From Penelope pileata (lineage: Eukaryota; Chordata; Aves; Galliformes; Cracidae): a stretch of 64,000 nt of DNA. A program made the position numbers and the translations under genes. Under the pieces are notes generated by a model. The model was not told where the DNA came from, did no database searches, and was given only the letters and a program-made list of their open reading frames with translations. The stretch covers positions 842,900 through 906,899 of the forward strand of contig WBMW01000144.1 of NCBI GenBank assembly GCA_013396635.1. Reading direction: 5' to 3'. This document shows positions 1 to 11,167 of the stretch, piece after piece. Position 1 is the stretch's first letter; each line of letters begins with the position of its first letter.

Positions 1-194
1 AGTCATTCTGAAACAGATTTTTTAATGGAGTAGAAGGATGCAGATCTTTGTTATCCAAAATTGCTGAAACATCATCAAAAACAAAGCCACAGAAGAGACT
101 GTTCCAGTAGCAGGCTGCCACCACACCAACTATTAGTGCCACTTCCTTCAAGCTTATATCAGCCATCTTCTCTAAGATCTCTCATGGACAAAAG
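1..194 (-). CDS. TMTC3: TMTC3 first coding exon (partial, runs off window)
   Basis: TMTC3 is a multi-pass ER membrane protein of the TMTC family, which transfers O-linked mannose to cadherin ectodomains; it has N-terminal membrane helices and C-terminal TPR repeats. On the minus strand the acceptor (tatttcag) ends at 195 and the exon begins at 194. The start codon is at 166-164, and 55 codons plus one base are read before the window edge. The peptide begins MADISLKEVALIVGVV and continues through one hydrophobic helix (about residues 9-30), then FVFDDVSAILDNKDLHPSTP, matching the human N-terminus as I remember it. The Asp pair at residues 31-32 sits just after the first helix, where GT-C fold enzymes keep acidic residues; a catalytic role is inference. 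TPR repeats and all later exons lie outside the window. Confidence 0.95.
159..185 (-). promoter_or_regulatory. uORF overlapping the TMTC3 start codon
   Basis: In the leader part of the TMTC3 exon an upstream ATG at 185-183 opens an 8-codon frame that stops at TGA 161-159. The main ATG (166-164) lies inside it in another frame. Ribosomes using the upstream ATG would terminate just past the main start, so it could lower TMTC3 translation. The regulatory effect is inferred. Confidence 0.5.
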
Positions 195-1147
195 CTGAAA
201 TATATAGATAGAAACATGAGTAATTTTAGGGAATAAACACTATATTTGATAAAGTCAAATTAAGACTTTCAGTACTTTATAAGTTAATGATGCTACATAT
301 CTAAAAATCAGCAAAATAGAAAACTCCACGTCTCATTCATTTCACAATTTAGTGTTTAAAAGAAGTCTTTTCATTAAGAGTCCCACCTCCTAAAAGGTCC
401 TCAAACAAACTGGATATTTGTATTTCACGTTTACTCTATTGCATTTTACATTTTACTAATAAGAAGTAAAACTGAAGATGACTTGTGATATAATTTGTAG
501 CAGACAGCCATGCAGTTGAAGTGAATGCTACAAATTGGAGAACTGTGAAAATTAGGTGCTCTAAAACCCTCAGTAAATTAACATGTTGATGACAACAATA
601 AAGGGGAGACAATGCATTAATAATTCATGCTTTTTAGTTTTAAAGGTGTTTCTCAAAAAAGGTTTTAAAAGCAATTAAAAAAACAAATTTCAAACATTGT
701 GAAGAACAAGCAGGAAATTTGTAGAGCATAATAAACAAAGGTGTTCAAGAACAGGTACAGAACACCATTAACGATAATAAAAAGTTAAAGGTACCATTGA
801 AGCTCACACTTAACTCTTTTGCATTCTTTGTAGAAGTTCATGAAAAGGTCATTTTTTTCTTCAGCTCTGCCAACTTGTCTGATCTCATGTGAGTCCTGTC
901 TTAAAGAAAGATAACACGCAAACAAAACACGACAAATTATTCTTATATTATTTTAATCACGTCTTGCACAAACTTCCTAATCTCTTGAAATTATTAAATA
1001 GTAGTTCTATGACTATTTCATACATAGTATATATGTGGCCGGGTCAGAAGTTGAACTTGTTACTTATCAGGTTGTTTGAAAACAATCGTCTTGGGCCTAG
1101 TAACCATGAAATGATAAGAGTTCTCTATTCTCAGTGAAGTCAAGTTA

Positions 1148-2535
1148 GCAGAACTGCTACCGTGGACTTCCGGAGGGCAGACTTTGGGCTGCTTAGGACA
1201 TTGGCTGGGAGAGTCCCTTGGGAGACAGTCCTGAAGGGCAAAGGGGTCTTTTTTTTTTTTCCCCGGAAGGCTGGATGTTCCTCAAGGAAGAAATACTAAA
1301 GGCGCAGAAGCAGGATTAAGACTGCCTCTAAGATGAGCTGGCATGGAAGACCACCAGCCTGACTCAACAGCTTCACTGAGATTCCAAGAAAAAAAAAAAA
1401 CGAGTTTACCCACCTTTGGAAGAAAGGCAGGCAACTTGGAAAGAGTACAAGAATGTTGCTAGGATATGCAAAAAGAAAATTATAAAGACAAAAGCCCAGC
1501 TAGAACTTAATCTGGCCACCGTTGTAAAAGATTACAAAAAAGTCTTTTTACAAGTACATGAACAAAAGGAAGGCCAAGGAAAACCTCCATCCTTTACTGG
1601 ATGTGGTGAGCAACATTGCCGTGAAGGATGAGGAAAAGGCCGAGGTACTCACTGCCTTCTTTGCTTCTGTCTTTAATAGTCAGAACAGTTATCCTCAGGG
1701 CAGTCAGACCCCTGAGCTGGAAGACAGGGATGGAGAGCAGAATAAGCCTCCCATAATTCAGGAGGAAACAGTTAGCAACCTGCTACTCTGTGTGGACTAT
1801 CACAAGTCTATGGGGCTGGATGGGATCCACCTGAGGATGCAGATGGAGCTGGTGGAAGTGCTTGCGAAGCTGCTTGCCATCATTTATCAGCAGTCCTGGT
1901 CAACTGGGGACATCTCAGGTGATTAGAGACTCGTCAGTGTGATACCCATCTACAAGATCCAGGGAACTACAGGCCTGTCAGCCTGACCTCAGTAGTGCGG
2001 AAGGTCATAGAGCAGATCATCTTGAGTGAGATCACACAGCACGTGTAGGATAATCAGGGGATCAGGCCTAGCCAACGCGGGTTCATGAAAGGCAGGCCTG
2101 TCTTGACTGACCTGATCTCCTATGACCAGGTGACTCGTCTGGTGGATGAGGGAAAGGCTGTGTGTAGTGTACCTAGACTTTAGTAAAGCCTTTTGACACT
2201 GTCTCCCACAGCATTTTCCTGGAGAAGCTGGCAGCTCATGGCTTAGACAGATGTACTGTTCACTGGCTAAAGAACTGGCTGGATGGCTGGGCCCAGAGAG
2301 TGGTGGTGAATTCGGTTGACAATCAGCTGACAACTGGTCACGAGTGGTGCTCCCCAGAGAGTCAGTACTGGGCCTGGTCTTGTTCAATGTCTTTACTGAT
2401 GATCAGGACAAGAGGACTGAGCGCACCCTCAGTAAGCCTGCAGATTACACCAACTTGGGAAGAAGCGTTGATCTGTCTGATGGCCCTACAGAGGGATCCG
2501 GAGGGGGTGGATTGATGGGCTAAGGCCAATTGTTT
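1148..2535 (+). mobile_element. CR1 LINE fragment with decayed reverse transcriptase
   Basis: Plus-strand translation in shifting frames resembles the CR1 ORF2 polyprotein between endonuclease and reverse transcriptase. An endonuclease-to-RT linker is readable around 1416-1930, including EVLTAFFASVFNSQ. Further on come RT-like segments such as GFMKGRP near 2082-2102 and the region around 2340-2400. Frameshifts, stop codons and A/T-rich insertions (near 1250 and 1388) break the frame. It stops near 2535 without a typical CR1 3' terminus. Boundaries are approximate. Confidence 0.85.
1416..1926 (+). pseudogene. Broken CR1 ORF2 segment
   Basis: Two overlapping frames (1416-1631 and 1558-1926) together cover the ORF2 region upstream of the RT palm. 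The first carries KTKAQLELNLATVVKDYKK, the second carries DEEKAEVLTAFFASVFN. The frame must shift between them near 1560-1625, so no intact protein is made. The same motif order recurs in the minus-strand CR1 copy at 23.2-23.6 kb, which supports the assignment. Confidence 0.75.
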
Positions 2536-5366
2536 GGACTAAAGATATTGAAAGGGAGAAGATAGTTGAACAGTGACTTTTGAGAAAAAGGAGAGGCGAA
2601 TGAACAAATGATATAGCACTTCCCTCTCAAAGTAGAAAGGAGGAAGATCTGTAAGGACACAGAATAGGTAATATTAGATAACGTGGATCCATAAATACAT
2701 AAAAACACTAGTCAGTTATTTAGGAGCTGTAAAGAGCACGTGATTCTCTTAATGCTGCCTTTTTTTTTTTTAAATAGTGTTCAAATTAAAGTGAAAATCC
2801 TGTAAAAATAGGACAGCAAAAAAGAAAAACAAACAAACAAACAAAAAGAACCTCATTCAACAGGCAATCTCAGTCACAGTCTGCAGCCCTGGCCTGACAG
2901 CATGACAATCACTATCAAAACTTGTGGTAAAGGAGTGATGGTACTGCAAGTGACACATGCAAGAAGATGTAAGGTGTAGTTACACCACAACCATTACAAG
3001 GATCACCTAAAAGAAATCAGAACTGATTCATTCACTGTTAGTCACATAACAGCAGGTTTTCTCTTTTACAGTACTTGGAGCACTTGCTATTGCTGTTGCA
3101 TCAACCAAGAAAGAACCTTTTTTCAAGGTTGTCACCACCTCTGTAATAAAGAAGAAAAAAACCCTACATCAAGAACTTTTACATCTTCATGTCAACCTGG
3201 ATCAGAAACTACTTTAGAACAGTAAGTCAAGATTAAGCCTGAACACATTTACTGTCCTTCTTGGCAGCTAGAGATGTCATAAAACAAAGCATACTACAGG
3301 AATACACGTACATTTTTGAACTTTAGCTCTCCAGAGGTTTATGTTTTTTTTTTTTTCCTAATCCCCTGTCCCCAAGAACATGGAGGAGAAGAATCTGCTA
3401 TTTCACAGTCTGTGGGAAACAGAATTTGAATTTCCTTGTTTGAAGCAGCTGATGAACAGCGCACTCCCTTCTTTTCAACCTTCACTAGTTCTACTGAAAA
3501 GCAGTGACATCAGACATGGACCTACAAGGAATATGCAATGATTTTTCAACATACATGCCTACATTTCTAAAATACGATGTTTCAAAAATTAAGAGACAAT
3601 ATTACCATGCAGAAAAAACTTTAATATTTAAATTCCTTCTTTAAGAAAACTAATCATTAAGTGAGCTGGTTTTTGGTAAGCTGAGACTTCTTTAGTAACA
3701 ATTTAAGCGTACTGTTCGTTTGGAGCAGCAAGCCCTTGCATATACTGCTTTGAGTCTCCAAGAGTCTAACTGAGGTAATTCTTAAATGTTCTTATTTCAG
3801 AAAAAACTTCTGCTACTCAACTGGGAAGAAAATGAGATTCCCAAGCAGAAACCTCTATTCAAAGGATTGACTTTATCCATCCTCAGCTGCTAGCTCAACT
3901 ACTTTTTGTAGGTTTTTATTTTTCTGTACACAGAATATGTATCAACACAGCTGTTTTACTCACATCTTAAACCTTGGCAACCCTAGTGCTTTTACAAGCC
4001 TTTATTTTTCTTCTGAATTCCTATTATTTCTTCCATCCAGCACCCTAATTTTACATCACTACTGACCACACTTTCCTGACAGTGCTACATTGATCTGAAT
4101 TCAAACTACGGGGAAAATACTCCTGCTTTCATTTGGATGAAAGGGAACTCTTAAACGTAGAGAGCTTATGATTTTAGTCACATAAACAGTCTGGTTCAAG
4201 TTGCTAGCCCATCATCAGAAAGATCTGTTTTAGACCTCTAGAAAAATTTTAACATCAGAATTTTCTTTTTTGTCACTTGCCCTTCTCTGTATCTGCATGC
4301 TTCACATCACTAATGTAAACACGTGGCTTAAGACTTGTTCTTTTCAGACAAGTATTTGAGCGACAGACAATTCTTAACTTGCTACATTTACTGTAACAAG
4401 TAAACACAACAACAAAAGGCATTGTTCTGGTTTTAGCAATAAGTCACACAACACAGTGCTTGAGGTGCTGCAAGCTCGGCAGCCTCAAACTTCTGCAGTG
4501 TGCAGAAGCACAGCTGAGAACAGGAGTGCATAATAAATCTGGAAGAACCCCCATTTCCTAGCAATCTGCTTTTAGGGCAAGTAAGAGAAAAATGGGATAT
4601 ATAAGGCCATGATGTACAATCTGTAGACTGCACAAAAATGCAGCACAGATACTTAACAATTACTCACATGCACTCTGGTATTTCAAGGTCTTATTTTCCT
4701 GGAATCTTTGCTAGAGATACAGTTAGAAAAATTACTTTTTCCCCATCTGGTTTGACTACACGGTAATTTAACTTTCTTGCTGAATTAAAGCATATGCATG
4801 GCAAAGATATTTTTGTAGTCCTGTATGTTAGCATGACAAGAAAAGGAAGACTTGACATTAGAACTTGTACTTCCTATCTGCTGCTAAAGCTGGGTCCACC
4901 ATCAACCTCTGAATGCTCAACGAATTGAGAATGCAAGACTCAAATTGATGGAGGCTTATGAAAGTTCATCTGTACTTGTTAAGACAGGCAAAAAGTATGT
5001 CTAACAATCTCAGAAGAAAATGGTAGTTGCTCTCTGGCAGCCAACACTCTTCACGCCAACTAATCTCTTGCCATCTGACAGTGGAAAGTAAGAAGCCATA
5101 TAAGGAGTATACAAGACTAAGAAACTCATAGTTCACAGATGCGTATGAAGCTGCTGAAGCCTTCGTATGACTGGGCTCCTCAATGAGTCATGTTGAGTAG
5201 ATACACTCCCTTTCTCACCCAACAGGCATACTGAAATTTGGTAGCAACCCAAGTACGGTCTTGCAAGTGTATTTCACCATATCCAGTGATGGATGTATTG
5301 ATAAATATTTGTAAAACATGCTGCTCAGCAATTTGTTTGTTAACACAGGCTTGCCCAGAAGGATAA

Positions 5367-5899
5367 TGTCCTGGTTTCAGCTCGAATGGTTAATTTTTTT
5401 CCTCGCAGCTGGTATGGTGCTGTTTTTGGATTCAGGATGAGAATAACACTGAGAACACTAGCATACTGATATTTCAGTTGCTGCTCAGTGGTGCTTACAC
5501 TAGGTCAAGGATATTTCAGCTTCTGGTGCTGCTCTGCCAGCAGGGAGCTGAGGGGGCGCACAAGGAGCCAGGAGGGGACAGAACCAAGACAGATAAGCCT
5601 AACTGGACAAAGGGATGTCCCATACCATATCGTGTTGTGCTGAAAAATAAAACTGGGGGTGTTGCTCCTGCTTGAGGACTGAGCATTGGTCAGCAGGTGG
5701 TGAGCAACTGCACTGTGCATCACTAGTTTTGCACACTCCTTTCTTGTTATTACTATTGTCCCTTCCTTTTCCATCCTACTGTCTTAAAAACAAGCCACAG
5801 GTTTTATCTTTTTTCCCCCCTTCTCTCCCTCATCCTATTGCGGGGGAGATAGTGAAAGGCTGTGTAGTGCTGAGCTGACTGCTGGGTTAAACCTCAACA
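5367..5899 (+). mobile_element. Solo LTR of an avian endogenous retrovirus
   Basis: This 533-bp block begins tgtcctggtttcag and ends taaacctcaaca, giving the TG...CA termini of an LTR. The text in between matches the remembered pattern of a common avian ERV LTR: an early segment resembling gctggtatggtgctg, then a motif resembling aaagggatgtcccatacca ahead of an A/T-rich TATA-like stretch (5643-5652), and a C-rich 3' part. No gag, pol or env lies beside it and no second LTR is present, so it is a recombined solo copy. A target-site duplication is not clear. Small open frames inside it are not genes. Confidence 0.75.
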
Positions 5900-8800
5900 G
5901 AAAACCACACCACTGACTGGTCCAACACATGTAAACACACTGACTGTCCCTTCAAGGGCTGTTTTCCTGTCTTTCTAACCTCACCTACCTTCTACTGTGG
6001 AAGCTGTATGTCTGATACCTGAATCAGCCCTCAGGCTGTCTGACTGTTAATTCATGATCTGAGAACAGTCACACAGCCCCCATTTGACTGGACAAAATGA
6101 GGACTGACAAGTGCTTCATTTCCAAGATTTCTGCTGAATGTTTTAATTTGGAACAACATCCAAACATGTCAGGAAGAATATACAGCTGCAAACAATAAAC
6201 AACAAGATACGCTGCAGGACTGTGAGAGTTGATTATGGAAAAAAAGAATGCCAAAGCTGTGCATAATACCTGCTTATTAGCCTGACTTTCTCAAGCTTTA
6301 TGGCATAGAAATCTGTGTTTTGCACTGCACTATTTTCATGCATGTGCAGAGACATGAAGTGAAAAAGACAAATGAGAACCAGAGCTCTCCAGCAGGTCTG
6401 CCTTGTAAGGCATGCAACCTTCCTCCAACAGGCTGAGAAATCTTTACTAGTTTATTCAGCCTTTTTCAAGAATTACAAACAATAGTAAGACACAATGTAA
6501 AAGCCAAAACACTTTTAGAGAAGTAGTAGAACAAGAAAATGTTTCTCTCCAATCACTACCAAAAGCATGAAACTACAGACAGATAACACATTGTAAAATA
6601 TTTAAGTCTGCAGAAAACATTCAACACAAATGCACACAAAAACCAAACAGAAATGCTCTGCATCCTCATTTGTGAAATTTGAAAGCCACCTTCTGCCTTT
6701 ATCAAATCAGGAGAAATGAGGATGTATTTAGCCAGGAGTGACGCTGCAGTCCCTAAATGCGCAACAGCCATTCACCAATGCAAGATTATCTATCAACTAA
6801 CAAACATGTTACCTGCCACGTCGACAAGCAATTTCACGAGCCAATATAGTTATGTTGATAGGAAAATCTCATGCATAATTTTATGGATTTACACATACAT
6901 GTAAAATTTCTCTTCTATTCCGTAATGATATTTGCTTCTTTTACCCCTCTGAAGTGCATTAATAAGTACTTTTTTGATTAGATCTACTTCAAAGAAAATC
7001 TCTATGCAAGTCATTCTCCTTTAAGAAAAGAAAAAGTAATCACAATAATAGAAAATTTGAAAACCGTGGCACTTCTGTATAGGAAAAAGCTCATACAAAC
7101 ATAAGAGACTGCCAAAGACAGTAGTTTTCTCACTTTAAAACAGTGTATTAATGACCTGAGGCTCCATTACTGTCCTCACTTGCCTCACCTACTTCACTTT
7201 CTGCATTTTCATTTGGCTAAATCTAATATTTCTTCTGCTAACTTGATAGCAATGCTTAACAATGGAACACAGCACCATTTCCTTTCCACTGCTCCCTTTC
7301 AACACAGCCTTTAAATTTATCTTCTCTTAAAAATGTCACTCTGAAGTAGAACTCCAGTTTGAATCAACTTAGACAGCTGAGGTTTTAACGACTGAGCTTT
7401 GATCACACAGGGGAGAAGACAAAGCAGTATTTAGGAATTCAGGAGAAAGAAGAATACAAAACATGCCTGCACTCCCTTTCTTTCTGTTGAAGCCCCAGAG
7501 CAGAAGAAATACAAGAGATGTTTTAATGCAGCAACCTTCTTCTGCAAACAGTACAACATCAAGAGAAATAGGCGTAATCTGAAGTACTTTTAATTCCCCA
7601 GGAAGAAAACAGCTCCCAGACTTCTCTTGGTGCAGCTCTGAAGTATCAACTAGAATAGGAGATGAGAAATGGCAGTTCTGACCCGGAGTAAGAACATGTT
7701 CTCAATGTTAGAAGAAAGATTACCCAGTGGGAAGAGTGTGAGGAGTTTGCTGGCAACCAATTAGTTAAACATTTAGACATATTACAGTAATCTGGTATAA
7801 ATAAGGATCACAGCATAAAGCAATGGTAAAAGATACATCAACAGGGATAAGAAATCCTCACTTAGAAGTTTATTTTCAGTTTGTTTCAACAGTAAGATAA
7901 AATACTAATAATTGAAGTACACAGGTTGGGTAATGTATACCTTAAGATGACTGACAGGACCAAACACTTCAATAAAACTTCTTTTCCCTTTTTTTATTCT
8001 TTGCCCCTTATTATTATTATTGCTACCAAGCCATTTATTCAAACAATAGCAAAATGTTTTATATTTACACTAAAAAACATGACTTGTTTCCTTACAGAAA
8101 GATGTAAAAATAGCATCTCTAAAATAATGCTCAAACAACTCAACACTCTGTGTTCCAGAAATATAAACAGTAGAAACTGCACGTTCATTAACTCAAAAGA
8201 ACAGATGAACAAAAGCTGCATGTGTGGCTGAAAACACTCCGCTATGCATGTCCTTATTTAGTATGCTTGGTCCATACATGATGACTTGTTTGTTTTTGTT
8301 TTGAAATGACATTCCATTTCATTTTTCATAATCCAGTTTCTGTACTTGCTCTTTGAAACAGCACACTGATACCAGAACTCTGGCTTAAAATGGATGCCTT
8401 TCTCTTGCATCAGGGTAGGGTCAAGCTGTGTACTATGGAGCTAAAATGTTTTCTGGCTCCAGACCTACAAGCATGTGTTCTTGCCAAAAAAACGAATCAC
8501 TTACATAAATTTCGTTACATGATTACATGCTGAGACAGAACAAAAGAAATATTAATTCACTTGTTCTAAGACATTCTATATTCTAAACGCTGTCTTTTTA
8601 TGTGTGATTAACATTTCCTTTTTTTTCCCCACTCTTTTCATTTCCAGTTTTCATTTCTGCCTCAAAATCTGCTTTAGTTACAAATCAATCTTCTTTATCA
8701 GCTGCACTGCATAATTATTATCTAGATGTGGTATACATAATGGCATATTTTCTGTTGATCTTTTAACAGAAGACAGCAAAAAAAAAAAAAAAACCCTAAA

Positions 8801-8908
8801 AAGAAAAGAACATTACCAATTATATTGGTCTCAACAGCCTGTTAGCCTGAAGAAGAGGATAAAAAAAAACAAAAACCTAAAAATGTTTCAATTTAGAAGC
8901 ATCTTTTG

Positions 8909-9650
8909 ATAGAATCAGAACAGTTTGGGTTGGAAGAGACCTTAGAGACCATTTAGTTCCAACCCCCTGCTGTGGGCAGGGACATCTCCCACTAGACGAG
9001 GTTGCCCAAAGCCTCATCCAATCTGGCCTTGGATGCAACCTCTTCCACCACCATCATAGTGCAGAAATATTTCATGATATCTAACTTAAATCTGCCCTCT
9101 TTTAGCATAAAGACATTCCCCATTGTACAATCGCTAACACTCCCTGACAAACAGTCCCTCTCCAGTTTACTCATAAGCAACCTTTACGTACGGGAAGACC
9201 ACTAAGGTCTCCCTGATGCCTTCTCCAGGCTGAAGGATCCCAACTCTCCCAGCCTCTTTTCACAGGAGAGGTGCTCCAGTGCTCTGATCATCCTTGTGGC
9301 CCTCCTCTTAAGACAACAGATCCATGTCTTTCTTGCACTGGGGGCCCTAGATCTGGACACAGTACTGCAAGTGGGGCTTTACGAGGGCAGAGTTGAGGGG
9401 GACAATCACCTCTCTCTCCTGCTGTCCACCCCTTTTTTGATGCAGCCCAGGATACGGTTGGCCTTCTGGGCTGCAGGTGCATGTTGTTGCATGATGATAA
9501 GTTTTTCATCAACGAACACCTTGAAGTTCTTCTCCTCATGGCTGCTCTCAATCTATTCTGGCCCAGCTTGTAACTTCGCTTGGGATTGCCCCAAGTCCAG
9601 GTGTAGGACCTCGTATTTGGCCTTGCTGAACTTCACTAATATCATCAATG
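8909..9650 (-). mobile_element. CR1 LINE 3' end
   Basis: On the plus strand it opens with gaatcagaacag then tttgggttggaagagacc, the reverse complement of a CR1 3' terminus, and runs back through the 3' UTR into the end of ORF2 (tggccttgctgaacttcact near 9618-9637). The insertion is therefore minus-oriented. Internal sequence near 9480-9560 looks rearranged or partly deleted compared with the other copies. Confidence 0.9.
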
Positions 9651-10728
9651 AATTACTTTATTTTCTAAACCACACAGGGATAAAGACCCATTTCCTAAAA
9701 ACTCATCTTGCAGCAAGGCAGCATTATTTTCTGTGTATCACCTGCTCCACCTATTAGGTCATTCCAGTTAAGAACTTTTTTTTACATTTAATCATGAATA
9801 ATGTCATTTTTAGCAACAGCTTCCATCCTCAAAATACAATTCAGTCTCTCTTTCCCTTTCCTACCCAGAAAAGGTACTTCTTTTACCCAACAGAGAGCCG
9901 TAATTAATCAACCTCAAGCTGAGACATAAAAGTCTTTACCTTCAATCAAGAGTTAAGACTTAGGACACGGCTGGAACAAGTTACGTAACTATGAGGTGTG
10001 CCAAGCATCTTGGGTCTTGTCAGCCCTCATTAAACATCAGCACTGATTAAGAGATAGCAAAGGAAGACATGAAAAACCCAGAAAAAAAAGGCAGAAGTCA
10101 AAAGACTATCACCTTTGTTTTTCAATTGTTTAACACATCTGTTGAATGAAAAAGCTTTTAACGTTGAATGAATAGGCAAGATACCAACACACTTCAAATA
10201 GCTGCTGGCTTTTCTCTTTTATTAGAGAAGACGAGTTCATGCTCACTTAGCTAGAGCATGCACCTCCGAAACTTTTTGGGCTGCCCCTGCTCAGTTCTGC
10301 GCTGGCCCAGCGGACCCGAGCAGCTCAGAGGTGCGATCCCTCCCGCCCCGCTCTGCACCACGCACCCCCTGGGGCCGCCCGGCGGTACTCGCACACCGCG
10401 GGCACGCGAGTGGGTGCACGCGTGAATCGGCGAGAGAGCAGCCGGGCGGCCGGCTGGGACTGAGCACGCACCCGCAGCGAGGCGCCAGGCCGGACACAGC
10501 AGCCGGGCGGGGGCGGCGGGGGCCGGAGGAGAGGTGAGGAAGGAGGGGCCGTTAGGAAGGGCCGAGCCGGGGCACGGAGGCGCGGCCGGGACCGAGGCCG
10601 CACCGGAACGGCAGAAAGGACTCCCCAGCGCGGAACAGTACCGCAGGCGGCGGTAGCGGCTCCGCCGAGTTCGGCCCCCAGGTCCCGTCAGCAGAGGGGC
10701 AGCTCCGGCTCACCGCCGCCCGCCCTAC

Positions 10729-10870
10729 CTGAGCCCGCCGCGGAAGCTCCCCCGCCGCTGCCCACAGCTCGCCCCGGTCCCCCCGCCGCACTGCGCACGC
10801 GTAGGCCGCCCTTCGGCAGCGGCCACCCCTGCAGCCGGCAGAGGCTGTCGGGAAGCCGCCCCTCGGGCAC
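10729..10870 (-). other. TMTC3: TMTC3 noncoding exon 1 (approximate)
   Basis: A TMTC3 first exon must lie in the CpG island on the minus strand. A donor-like CAG|GTAGGG has its exon side ending at plus-strand 10729, and an alternative donor GCG|GTGAGC ends at 10714. The transcription start cannot be read from sequence. Placement is tentative. Confidence 0.3.
10791..10802. promoter_or_regulatory. NRF1-like site
   Basis: The sequence ctgcgcacgcgt closely resembles the palindromic NRF1 consensus (YGCGCAYGCGCR). It sits in the divergent promoter between the predicted starts. Binding is inferred. Confidence 0.45.
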
Positions 10871-10873
10871 TAA

Positions 10874-10895
10874 GGCATGCCGGGAGCTGTGGTCC
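10874..10895. promoter_or_regulatory. ZNF143/Staf-like site 1
   Basis: ggcatgccgggagctgtgg is close to the reverse complement of the ACTACAnnTCCCAGCATGC motif bound by ZNF143, which is enriched in bidirectional CpG promoters. It lies 36 bp before a second copy. Confidence 0.6.
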
Positions 10896-10909
10896 CGGAG
10901 GAGCCGCAA

Positions 10910-10931
10910 GGCATGCTGGGATACGTAGTCC
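10910..10931. promoter_or_regulatory. ZNF143/Staf-like site 2
   Basis: ggcatgctgggatacgtagt is the better of two tandem matches to the ZNF143 motif (core gcatgctggga with gtagt). Both copies have the same orientation. Confidence 0.65.
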
Positions 10932-11049
10932 GGTGCCAGGAGCACGGTGTGGTCGTTCGGCCCCGCATCTCTGCCGAAGGGCTCTGAGCTGCTCCGCGCC
11001 GCGCTACCCCGCGCGGTGCTTCTGACGTTCCGCTGCGCCGTGGGAGCGA

Positions 11050-11167
11050 AAGCGTTGGTTTTGCTCACCCCCACAAGCATCCGGGTTCCTCCGAACGGGG
11101 TCGCCGGGAGAGTTTGATGGCGTCGCCTAGCAGCGGCCTCTGCCGCCTCCACCGTCCTTGCGGAGCG
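11050..11167 (+). other. CEP290: CEP290 exon 1 (5' UTR, start approximate)
   Basis: The exon is placed by a strong donor, gcg|gtgagg, at 11167/11168 at the edge of the CpG island core; human CEP290 also has a noncoding exon 1. Its 5' end is a guess. It contains an ATG at 11117 that stays open for 17 codons to the donor and, if spliced to E2, is in frame with the main CEP290 start. Other donors in this GC-rich region cannot be excluded. Confidence 0.4.

Larger units (their letters stand above)
195..10728 (-). other. TMTC3: TMTC3 intron 1 (5' end approximate)
   Basis: This long intron separates the TMTC3 noncoding first exon, in the CpG island, from the first coding exon. The 3' splice site at 195-197 is clear; the donor near 10728 is a best guess. 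Contents: CR1 at 1148-2535, solo LTR at 5367-5899, CR1 at 8909-9650. The stretches 195-1147, 2536-5366, 5900-8908 and 9651-10260 show no exon or RNA gene that I can support. They hold AT-rich unique sequence, a CAAA-rich simple repeat near 2817-2846 and short A or T runs (for example 2760-2771 and 8779-8794). Confidence 0.6.

Noticed and set aside
889..1137. 82-codon plus-strand frame in TMTC3 intron 1
   Set aside because: No recognisable family, AT-rich composition, no splice or promoter context; probably chance.
5478..5878. Short open frames in the LTR
   Set aside because: They fall inside a solo LTR on both strands with no retroviral coding homology; chance frames.
7926..8231. 101-codon plus-strand frame
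   Set aside because: Low-complexity, overlapped by an antisense frame of similar quality, antisense to the TMTC3 intron and without homology I recognise.
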